DNA from: Betaproteobacteria bacterium HGW-Betaproteobacteria-20
GTDB taxonomy: Bacteria > Pseudomonadota > Gammaproteobacteria > Burkholderiales > Methylophilaceae
Reading direction: 5' to 3'
Assembly (NCBI GenBank): GCA_002842195.1
Contig: PHCL01000001.1
Coordinates: 1 to 21,711 of the forward strand
DNA length: 21,711 nucleotides
The notes beneath the pieces were generated by a model, which saw only the letters and a list, made by a program, of their open reading frames with translations, was not told the DNA's origin and did not search any database. Within the stretch, counting starts at the first letter, position 1. Each line of letters starts with the position of its first letter. Shown piece by piece: positions 7,874 through 14,561 of this stretch. The position numbers were made by a program, and so were the translations under genes.

Positions 7874-9298
7874 TTAGGCTCGTCTCCACGTTGTGCCTTG
7901 TGGTGTATCTTCTAAAATAATGCCTGCGTCAGCGAGTTCTTTACGAATCAGATCCGCTTCAGCGAAATTTTTAGCTTTTTTGGCTTCGTTTCTTTTTACA
8001 ATTTGTATCGAGACATGGCCTTCCAAGTCTACAGAAAATGAGGTGGAATATGACCCGTAAACATAATTTTTTGCTTGCAAAAAATCATCCGGATTACGCT
8101 GCAACAAACCTAAAATACCACTTAAAGTTTTAAGTAAAGAAGCCGTTTCCACAGACTTTGTTTTATTCACCTCATTTGCCAAATCAAACAATACGGCCAT
8201 TGCCTCTGGCGTATTAAAATCATCATCCATCGCCACTTTAAAGCGTGCTGCCTGAGGGTGCTGCCAATCTATTATAATATTAGCCGCCGCATGCCCACGT
8301 AAAGCCGTGTACAGGCGAGTGAGTGCTAACTTTGCATCGTCTAAATGCGCGTCAGAATAATTAAGCGGGCTACGATAATGCGCGCGCAAAATAAAGAAAC
8401 GTACGACTTCGGCATCGTACTTTTCCAGCACGGTACGAATGGTAAAAAAGTTGCCTAATGACTTGGACATTTTTTCATCATCCACCCGTACAAAACCATT
8501 ATGCATCCAATAATTCACCATTTGGCAAGGTTTACCATCATGGCTGTGCGCCGCCTCGGATTGGGCAATTTCATTTTCATGGTGCGGAAACTGTAAATCC
8601 TGGCCGCCGCCGTGAATATCAAAATGTTCACCAAAATAATGTGCGCTCATGGCGGAGCATTCAATATGCCAGCCAGGACGGCCCTTACCGCCATTTGGTC
8701 CGCCAAATGGCGAATCCCAGCTCGGCTCATTTGGCTTTGCGGATTTCCATAACACAAAATCCATCGCATCTTTCTTGTGAGAATCTACTTCTACACGTTC
8801 GCCTGCACGTAAGTCTTCCAACGATTTACCTGACAACTTTCCATAACCTTCAAAGTTGTTTACGGAATAAAACACATCGCCATTATCAGCGGCGTAGGCA
8901 AAGCCTTTTTCAATTAAAGTGGCAATCATCTTAATCATGCCATCAACAAACTCAGTCGCTTTCGGTTCCATGGTTGGACGTATCACACCCAATTTGGCTG
9001 AATCTTCATCCATAGCATCAATAAAACGCTGAGTTAACTGGCCTATTGTTTCGCCATTCTCATTCGCACGTTTGATGATTTTGTCATCTATATCGGTGAT
9101 GTTACGCACATAATTGACATCATAGCCAGAAGTTCGCAGCCAGCGGCTCACCATGTCAAATACCACCATTACGCGCGCATGGCCTAAATGACAGTAGTCA
9201 TACACGGTCATGCCACACACATACATGCTCACTTTTCCAGCGACAATTGGCGTAAAAAACTGTTTTTCACGGGCTAAGGTATTATAAATTTTGAGCAT
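7874..9298 (-). CDS. cysS: Cysteinyl-tRNA synthetase
   Basis: Class I synthetase that charges tRNA-Cys in the cytoplasm. The 474-residue product begins [15 protein letters not shown] and shows the complete active site: zinc ligand C28 in YVCGMTVYD, the HIGH-type motif HLGH (37-40), GWHIECSAM with C214, FPHHENE (238-244) supplying further zinc ligands, and KMSKS (276-280). The C-terminal DALR-like helical region and the ending GTTWRRA are typical. One oddity is a glycine-rich stretch, [15 protein letters not shown] (196-210), longer than the SPWGKGRPGW form I expect; it is encoded by a perfect inverted repeat. The gene is divergent from the TPR gene over 177 bases and convergent with the antiporter gene. 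Confidence 0.97.
   Translation of the reverse strand: MLKIYNTLAREKQFFTPIVAGKVSMYVCGMTVYDYCHLGHARVMVVFDMVSRWLRTSGYDVNYVRNITDIDDKIIKRANENGETIGQLTQRFIDAMDEDSAKLGVIRPTMEPKATEFVDGMIKMIATLIEKGFAYAADNGDVFYSVNNFEGYGKLSGKSLEDLRAGERVEVDSHKKDAMDFVLWKSAKPNEPSWDSPFGGPNGGKGRPGWHIECSAMSAHYFGEHFDIHGGGQDLQFPHHENEIAQSEAAHSHDGKPCQMVNYWMHNGFVRVDDEKMSKSLGNFFTIRTVLEKYDAEVVRFFILRAHYRSPLNYSDAHLDDAKLALTRLYTALRGHAAANIIIDWQHPQAARFKVAMDDDFNTPEAMAVLFDLANEVNKTKSVETASLLKTLSGILGLLQRNPDDFLQAKNYVYGSYSTSFSVDLEGHVSIQIVKRNEAKKAKNFAEADLIRKELADAGIILEDTPQGTTWRRA
8689..8712. repeat. Perfect 10-bp inverted repeat inside cysS
   Basis: CGCCATTTGG (8689-8698) and CCAAATGGCG (8703-8712) are exact inverted copies around a four-base spacer. 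In the - strand protein they encode the F-G-G-P-N-G-G stretch of a surface-like loop just before the conserved KGRPGW. Confidence 0.8.
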
Positions 9299-9475
9299 AA
9301 TCTGGTGGTTAAATGAAAGTTGGATTATAAGATTGTGATAATAACTACTGAAAATAAATGATTAATTGGAAAGTTATTGTGAAATATAGTGCACAAATCC
9401 TAAATGAGCTATTGGATGTTAGCTAGGCTATTGATAGAATTACACTTTTGTTAATTAACTAAAAAGTATATCACA

Positions 9476-10489
9476 ATGCATAAAATTATTGCTTTGCTAA
9501 GTTCCGTAATCGCAAGGTCACTCTTGGTTTTATCCATAAGCATGCTAGCGTTTGCTGTGCATGCAGATGAACTGAAAGACATTTCACAAATGGCCGACCA
9601 AGGCCAAGCCGCCGCTGCAATTGAACGTTTGAATGTGTACATTACAGCCAACCCGAAAAATGCTCAAGCACTGTTTATGAAGGGCGTTTTACTGGCTGAG
9701 CAAGGCCGTCGCGACGAAGCCATTAGAGTTTTTATCGATGTAACTGAGAAATTCCCTAACTTGCCAGAACCATACAACAATTTGGCGGTACTTTATGCAG
9801 ACCAGGGGCAGTTTGATAAAGCAAAAAAAGCGCTTGAAACCGCCATTAAAACGCATCCTAGTTACGCAACTGCGCATGAAAACTTAGGCGATATTTATGC
9901 ACGTATGGCTTCTGAAGCTTACGACAAAGCATTGCAGCTTGATACCGGCAATACGCGAGCGCAAACCAAACTATCACTGATTAAAGATTTATTTGGCACC
10001 GGCAACAAATCAACGCTAGCCGCTAGCGAGCCAGTTAAAACAGACGTAAAAATCAACCCAATTCGCTCAGTTAGCGCCAAACCGGCAGATATAAAGAAGC
10101 CTGATGCTCCGGCCCCTGTCGAAAAAATAGGCGTGGATACGCCAAGTAATGATAATGAGGCAATTACCTCAGCAGTGAACCGTTGGGCTAAAGCATGGTC
10201 ATCAAAGAATCTTGACCAGTATTTTGCCAGCTATTCTGAGAGCTTCCAGCCGAGCAAAGGTGAAAGTCGCAAAGCCTGGGAACAACAACGCCGCGAGCGC
10301 ATTACCAAACCATCTAAAATTAGTGTTAATGTATCTAACATCAATATCACACCTGTTGATAGCAATAATGCTAAAGTACGTTTCAAACAGTCCTACCAGG
10401 CTGATGGCAAACCGTTTTACACTACCAAGACATTGGTATTAAAAAAAGACGGGGATAACTGGTACATTCTGCAAGAGATTGCCAGGTAA
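9476..10489 (+). CDS. Exported TPR protein with Csd6-like NTF2-fold C-terminal domain
   Basis: A 337-residue exported protein. The signal peptide runs to about residue 30 (MLAFAVHA before DELKD). Residues 34-170 form about three to four TPR helices; clear units include AQALFMKGVLLAEQGRRDEA and PYNNLAVLYADQGQFDKA, with EAYDKALQLD closing the array. A proline/lysine-rich linker (180-225) leads to a C-terminal domain (228-337) starting EAITSAVNRWAKAWSSKNLDQYFASYS and ending KKDGDNWYILQEIAR, an NTF2/SnoaL-like fold as found at the end of Csd6-type L,D-carboxypeptidases. The next gene carries the same domain behind a YkuD enzyme, so this protein may be its periplasmic partner; that is inference. 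The ATG has no strong Shine-Dalgarno sequence. Confidence 0.85.
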   Translation: MHKIIALLSSVIARSLLVLSISMLAFAVHADELKDISQMADQGQAAAAIERLNVYITANPKNAQALFMKGVLLAEQGRRDEAIRVFIDVTEKFPNLPEPYNNLAVLYADQGQFDKAKKALETAIKTHPSYATAHENLGDIYARMASEAYDKALQLDTGNTRAQTKLSLIKDLFGTGNKSTLAASEPVKTDVKINPIRSVSAKPADIKKPDAPAPVEKIGVDTPSNDNEAITSAVNRWAKAWSSKNLDQYFASYSESFQPSKGESRKAWEQQRRERITKPSKISVNVSNINITPVDSNNAKVRFKQSYQADGKPFYTTKTLVLKKDGDNWYILQEIAR

Positions 10490-10567
10490 TTTAATTTGCC
10501 GGTCAGTCAGTTTACTAATATCATATGGCTTAATTTTGTGTGCAAATTTATTAAGGTGATTTGTTAA

Positions 10568-11836
10568 TTGATTTTTTTAAACAAGGGCTTAACTTACGGA
10601 CTTTTAACGGCGATTACATTGATGCCGTGGAATGCTACGGCCGTCAATAGCTACTTTCCAAGAAATGCAACAGCGATTAATAGTTACAGTAAATTTTTAC
10701 ATACACCCAAGCTGGACACTTTAACCAATCTGGCCGAAAACTTGCTGGTAAAAAGTTTGCTGGAAATTACGCAGGGTAAAAATCAGCAGGCTTTAACCAC
10801 CATAGATGAGCTCATTCACAAAATACCAAACTTTAAGTTAGCCTACCTTGTGCGTGGCGACTTACTCACGGCACAGGCGCAACGCCTGCAAACCTTTGGT
10901 AATGGCATTACGGATACCAAGCAAAGTGAGGCTGTCAGAGACTTGCAAGCTGAAGCGCGTGCGCGTATTGAACGTTATTTATCTAATGAGGATTTAAGCA
11001 AACTTCCAAATTTATTACTATCTCCCAATGAACAGCAAGGCCACATCATTGTGGTTGACACCGATAAATCACGCATGTATTTGTATAAAAATAATGCGGG
11101 GAGTTTAAGTTATGTTAGGGATTATTATGTCACTGTAGGGAAGAATGGCATTGATAAACAGGTTGAAGGTGACAAACGCACCCCCATCGGCGTGTATTTT
11201 GCCAGCCAAAAATTAACGCGGCCATTGGACGACATCTATGGTGACGCGGCCTACCCGCTCAACTACCCTAATGAATGGGATATTCTACACAACAGAACCG
11301 GCTCGGGCATTTGGTTGCACGGCACATCAAGAACTACATACAGCCGCCCGCCTAACGCAAGCGACGGATGCGTGGTATTAACCAATCAGGATTTAAATAC
11401 GCTGGCACCGATTTTGCAATCAGGCAAAACGCCAGTGATTATTGCCAAAAACTTAAAATGGCTACCCGCCGGCAACTCAGCCTCAGCCTCCGAAAAGCAA
11501 GCGTTACAAGAATCCATCGACAACTGGCTAAATGACTGGAAGTCACAAAATACCCCGCAATATTTATCACATTATTCGCCAGCATTCTCCAGCAATGGTA
11601 TCAATTATCAAAAATGGGCCGCGCATAAATATAGCGTGCAGGCAAGGAAGCCAAAAGTGGATATAGCCTTGTCCAACATCAGCATGTTCTCCTACCCGGA
11701 TATAGGTAAAAAGCTGGTTGTTGTCGATTTCACTCAGGACTTTAAAAGTCCTAACCTAAATAACACAATGCAAAAACGGCAATACTGGGTTCAGGAAGGC
11801 AACACCTGGAAAATCATCTATGAAGGTGCCTCTTAG
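10568..11836 (+). CDS. L,D-transpeptidase/L,D-carboxypeptidase family protein (YkuD), Csd6-like
   Basis: A 422-residue exported peptidoglycan enzyme with three parts: an N-terminal helical region (about 45-150), a YkuD catalytic domain (about 157-295, opening GHIIVVDTDKSRMYLYK) and a C-terminal NTF2-like domain (315-422). Catalytic H251-G252 and C268 are present, the latter in NASDGCVVL, with Asp where most L,D-transpeptidases have His in SHGC. The domain order matches Helicobacter Csd6 and Campylobacter Pgp2, which trim tetrapeptides and set cell shape, so carboxypeptidase activity is as likely as transpeptidation. The start is a TTG at 10568, right after an in-frame stop, with AAGGTG nine bases upstream; a later ATG (10622) would cut the signal peptide. 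The signal region has a repeated NATA[VI]NSY. Confidence 0.88.
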   Translation: MIFLNKGLTYGLLTAITLMPWNATAVNSYFPRNATAINSYSKFLHTPKLDTLTNLAENLLVKSLLEITQGKNQQALTTIDELIHKIPNFKLAYLVRGDLLTAQAQRLQTFGNGITDTKQSEAVRDLQAEARARIERYLSNEDLSKLPNLLLSPNEQQGHIIVVDTDKSRMYLYKNNAGSLSYVRDYYVTVGKNGIDKQVEGDKRTPIGVYFASQKLTRPLDDIYGDAAYPLNYPNEWDILHNRTGSGIWLHGTSRTTYSRPPNASDGCVVLTNQDLNTLAPILQSGKTPVIIAKNLKWLPAGNSASASEKQALQESIDNWLNDWKSQNTPQYLSHYSPAFSSNGINYQKWAAHKYSVQARKPKVDIALSNISMFSYPDIGKKLVVVDFTQDFKSPNLNNTMQKRQYWVQEGNTWKIIYEGAS

Positions 11837-11922
11837 CCTTTTTACATAGATAACACCACGCCAGCAGTCAAGCTACGGCTGTCTAATGAATACTCACTCA
11901 ATGGTTTATTTTAGGAAATAAT

Positions 11923-12510
11923 ATGCGCCAACTTCATGGATTTTTAATGATTGCACTGTTATCGAGCGCTGTATTTTTGAGCAGTGCTGCATTTGCTGCA
12001 AATCCGCAATTGGTATTTGAAACCAATCGCGGCAATTTTATTGTTGAACTTTATCCGGACAAAGCGCCTAAAACTGTCGCTAACTTTATGAAATATGTCG
12101 ATTCGGGTTTTTATAAAGACACTATTTTTCACCGCGTTATTAATCGCTTTATGATTCAGGGTGGTGGCTTTAATGCAGACATGTCAGAAAAACAAACGCT
12201 TGCACCTATCGTCAATGAAGCAGCGAACGGCCTGCTAAATGAGCCGGGCACACTGGCGATGGCAAGAACCAGTGACCCGGATTCAGCGACAGCGCAATTT
12301 TTCATCAATTTGGAAAACAATGTGCCGCTTAACTATCGAGGTCCAGAACCTGAATCAATAGGTTATTGTGTATTTGGCCGTGTGCTTCAAGGCATGGATG
12401 TGGTGCGTGAAATAGGCGTCACGGAAACCATGAATGTTGGCCCATACCAGAATGTACCCAGAACAGCGATTCTGATTCACCAAATTAAACTAAACACCAA
12501 GCCTTTATAA
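11923..12510 (+). CDS. ppiA: Periplasmic peptidyl-prolyl cis-trans isomerase (cyclophilin A type)
   Basis: A cyclophilin that catalyses proline isomerisation during folding in the periplasm. The 195-residue product has a signal peptide cut near residue 25 (SSAAFA before ANPQ). The mature domain carries the cyclophilin signature FHRVINRFMIQGGGF (69-83), including the catalytic Arg, and the QFFINL segment (125-130). The ATG is preceded by a good Shine-Dalgarno sequence (TAGGAAA). A hairpin overlapping the stop probably ends the transcript. Its cytoplasmic paralogue lies 311 bases downstream. Confidence 0.93.
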   Translation: MRQLHGFLMIALLSSAVFLSSAAFAANPQLVFETNRGNFIVELYPDKAPKTVANFMKYVDSGFYKDTIFHRVINRFMIQGGGFNADMSEKQTLAPIVNEAANGLLNEPGTLAMARTSDPDSATAQFFINLENNVPLNYRGPEPESIGYCVFGRVLQGMDVVREIGVTETMNVGPYQNVPRTAILIHQIKLNTKPL

Positions 12511-12514
12511 GGCT
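12500..12514 (+). terminator. Hairpin overlapping ppiA stop codon
   Basis: AGCCTT (12500-12505) and AAGGCT (12509-12514) form a six-pair stem with a three-base loop spanning the TAA stop; GATTTT follows. A short but plausible intrinsic terminator. Confidence 0.5.
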
Positions 12515-12538
12515 GATTTTGGCTGGCATCACTTTCGA

Positions 12539-12587
12539 TGCCCTGAGAGCCGCTCTGAGACTGCCTCGCAGGGCAACATTTTTTTCT
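12539..12587 (+). terminator. Compact branched hairpin followed by T7 run
   Basis: TGCCCTG (12539-12545) pairs with CAGGGCA (12569-12575). Between them lie two small hairpins, AGAG-CCG-CTCT (12546-12556) and GAG-ACTGC-CTC (12557-12567), with one unpaired G, so the whole could fold as a three-way junction. ACA and seven Ts follow. It reads as a second terminator after ppiA or the 3' end of a small RNA. Confidence 0.45.
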
Positions 12588-12601
12588 CGTAGGATTTTTA
12601 T

Positions 12602-12741
12602 GGGTATCTCTAATCATTCAAATTTTAAGCAAAACAAGACGCGAATAAAAAATAACGACGCGTTATATATGTGATATATAAGAAGTTATTTTTTGTGAGC
12701 AACGCAGTGTTGCAACGAAAGTTGAATAATTAGAGGTGCCC
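12602..12741. mobile_element. 140-bp MITE-like element with TTAT target duplication
   Basis: The ends are inverted repeats: 12602-12621 (GGGTATCTCTAATCATTCAA) and 12722-12741 (TTGAATAATTAGAGGTGCCC), which pair over 20 positions with one mismatch and two G-U wobbles. The bases immediately outside are TTAT on both sides (12598-12601 and 12742-12745), a 4-bp direct repeat as left by transposition. The interior is nested: AAAAAATAAC (12647-12656) pairs with GTTATTTTTT (12685-12694), with an apex hairpin TTATATAT-GTG-ATATATAA (12663-12681), and a GCAAC/GTTGC hairpin lies at 12699-12713. No ORF is present, so it is non-autonomous. The parent transposase family is not identified. Confidence 0.75.
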
Positions 12742-12821
12742 TTATGTTATTTTATAGGTTCTGGCATGTTGGATACTACTTTCAGTTTTATTATTTTCTC
12801 ACTTTAAATTAAGGATATTCT

Positions 12822-13313
12822 GTGGTTAAACTACTTACAAACTTTGGCGAAATTACTTTAGAGCTCAACGCTTCAAGCGCACCGGTTACCGTGGCTAATT
12901 TTCTGCAATATGTAGATAACGGCTTTTTTGACGGCACTATTTTTCATCGTGTGATTGATGGCTTTATGATTCAAGGCGGTGGTTTTGATGCTGACATGAA
13001 CCAAAAAGAATCTGCTGATGAAATTAAAAATGAAGCCGACAACGGCCTGGCCAACGACCAATACACCATTGCGATGGCACGCACTTCCGCGCCACACTCT
13101 GCGAGTAGTCAGTTTTTTATCAACGTAGGTAATAATGACTTTCTCAATCACTCCGCACCTACCAGCAGTGGCTGGGGTTACTGTGTATTTGGTAAAGTAA
13201 CGGCCGGGATGGATGTAGTCGATAAAATTAAATCAGTAAAAACTACCAGTCGCAAAGGCCATCAGGATGTGCCGGTTGACAATGTAATTATTGAGCGTGC
13301 TACGCGTTGCTAA
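12822..13313 (+). CDS. ppiB: Cytoplasmic peptidyl-prolyl cis-trans isomerase (cyclophilin B type)
   Basis: A 163-residue cyclophilin with no signal peptide, so it acts in the cytoplasm. It has the signature FHRVIDGFMIQGGGF (41-55) and SSQFFINVGNNDFLNH (95-110), closely similar to the neighbouring periplasmic paralogue; the pair probably arose by duplication. The start is GTG at 12822, supported by AAGGA six bases upstream. Transcription must begin after the ppiA terminators and near or inside the MITE-like element, which ends 80 bases before the start codon, so the element may affect its promoter. Confidence 0.95.
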   Translation: MVKLLTNFGEITLELNASSAPVTVANFLQYVDNGFFDGTIFHRVIDGFMIQGGGFDADMNQKESADEIKNEADNGLANDQYTIAMARTSAPHSASSQFFINVGNNDFLNHSAPTSSGWGYCVFGKVTAGMDVVDKIKSVKTTSRKGHQDVPVDNVIIERATRC

Positions 13314-13397
13314 ACTACACCCTGCCAAATATGATGGTCAAGGGAATATAATTATTAACATCATGACTAATAGCCTGTTAAATTTATTTCTTTTACC

Positions 13398-14165
13398 ATG
13401 AAAATCCACGACGATAAATCGGATGGGGCATCATTGAAACCTAACTTGTTTATCTCGGATTTGCATTTGTGCGCAAGTCGCCCGCATAGCACGGCTGCTT
13501 TTTTGCATTTCCTACAAAGCAGCGCTACGCAAGCCCGCGCGCTTTATATTTTGGGCGACTTGTTCGAATACTGGGCTGGTGATGATGACGTGGATGATGC
13601 GCATCACCAATCCATTATTGCTGCTTTTCGTCAGTTGGCTAATGCCGGCGTAAACATTTATTTTATGCACGGTAATCGTGACTTTCTTATCTCTGAAATT
13701 TTTTGCAATGCGGCAAATATCACCTTACTTCAAGACCCAACCTTAATTACCTTGTCCGGCAAAAGAATACTGTTGAGTCATGGCGATGATTTGTGTACTG
13801 ATGATGTGGCTTACCAGGAATTCCGCCGGCAAGTAAGGGATTCAGCCTGGCAGAAAGACTTCTTAAGTCAGCCGTTACCATCCAGAAAAAGCCGAATTGA
13901 AGCGATCAGACTGCGAAGTGAACATGAAAAATCGCAGAAATCTGCTGAGATTATGGACGTAAACCAAGACGCCGTTGCACATTTATTAAAGGCCTACAGT
14001 TACCCTGAAGTGTTGATCCACGGCCATACGCACAGACCCCATCAGCATCATATTCAGCTAGATGGCCACGATATCACACGCTGGGTATTAGGCGACTGGT
14101 ACGAACATGGAAGCTATTTATTATGTGACGAAAATGGCTGTGAAAGCATCGCGTTAACTAATTGA
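13398..14165 (+). CDS. lpxH: UDP-2,3-diacylglucosamine diphosphatase
   Basis: LpxH hydrolyses UDP-2,3-diacylglucosamine to lipid X and UMP in lipid A synthesis, at the inner face of the inner membrane. The 255-residue calcineurin-like metallophosphoesterase shows all metal-binding blocks in order: FISDLHL (18-24, D21 and H23), LGDLFEYWAGDD (52-63, D54), HGNRDF (91-96), LSHGDDLCTDD (126-136, H128) and IHGHTHRP (207-214). The LpxH-specific GDLFEYWAGDD excludes most other phosphoesterases. The N-terminus is about 12 residues longer than the E. coli form; no internal Met offers another start. It lies 84 bases after ppiB on the same strand, and its stop sits within a 12-bp inverted repeat with DNA downstream. 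Confidence 0.95.
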   Translation: MKIHDDKSDGASLKPNLFISDLHLCASRPHSTAAFLHFLQSSATQARALYILGDLFEYWAGDDDVDDAHHQSIIAAFRQLANAGVNIYFMHGNRDFLISEIFCNAANITLLQDPTLITLSGKRILLSHGDDLCTDDVAYQEFRRQVRDSAWQKDFLSQPLPSRKSRIEAIRLRSEHEKSQKSAEIMDVNQDAVAHLLKAYSYPEVLIHGHTHRPHQHHIQLDGHDITRWVLGDWYEHGSYLLCDENGCESIALTN

Positions 14166-14264
14166 TTTAATCTGCACCCTAATCTTTGAAAAGCATATCT
14201 ACTGCATCTTGGTCGATTCAAAGTTAAGGTTTATAAATCGTTGTACTCCAAGATTGAATCCTGG

Positions 14265-14549
14265 AACTGCTTTAGCCGACCTTTTTACCAAAAATGTGCA
14301 TAACCTCAGCAAGTAGCATCGATGTAACGCAGCAAGTAGTCTCGATGAAGTGTAACGGAATCGAGGATATATGAAGCCTCTGACCCCTCGATTCCGTTAC
14401 ACTTCATCAAGGCTACGCTTGCTAAAAGTTAACTATTAACTAATTAAATCAATTGGTTGGGAGTTGTTCAGGGTCGACTAATTATAAGCGGCTTTTTTGT
14501 AACTGCTTTAGTTAGCCTTTTTATGGAGAATACGCATAACCTGAGCAAG
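14265..14549. repeat. Pair of 49-bp direct repeats (14265-14313, 14501-14549)
   Basis: Both copies start AACTGCTTTAG, share CCTTTTTA in the middle and end GCATAACCT-[C/G]-AGCAAG; they align without gaps with 11 differences in 49. A further AGCAAGTAG-N2-TCGATG motif is repeated at 14308-14323 and 14331-14346 next to the first copy. Confidence 0.7.
14344..14408. repeat. 23-bp perfect inverted repeat with 19-base loop
   Basis: The left arm, 14344-14366 (starts GATGAAGTGTAACGGAATCG), is the exact reverse complement of 14386-14408. Beyond it, AGCAAG (14331-14336) can pair with CTTGCT (14418-14423) and TAG with CTA, extending the stem with small bulges to over 30 pairs. It looks like a REP/BIME-type dispersed repeat and could stop transcription from both convergent flanks. 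Confidence 0.8.
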
Positions 14550-14561
14550 CCTAAAAAATGC

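Larger units (their letters stand above)
14166..14561. other. Non-coding repeat-rich region between lpxH and the HD-GYP gene
   Basis: 396 bases between convergent genes with no credible ORF. It is filled with repeats: a 12-bp inverted pair AATTGATTTAAT (14160-14171) and ATTAAATCAATT (14443-14454) near its edges, two diverged 49-bp direct copies (14265-14313 and 14501-14549), and a 23-bp perfect inverted repeat (14344-14408). It may be an accumulation of small mobile repeats that also ends transcription from both sides. Confidence 0.6.

Noticed and set aside
8458..8934. 158-codon open frame on the + strand opposite cysS
   Set aside because: It lies wholly antisense to a clearly conserved gene, and its His/Ser-rich translation resembles no protein; it is a shadow of cysS codon use.
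11923..13313. Tandem cyclophilins as a novel locus
   Set aside because: Neighbouring periplasmic and cytoplasmic cyclophilins followed by lpxH are ordinary in betaproteobacteria; only the element between them is unusual.
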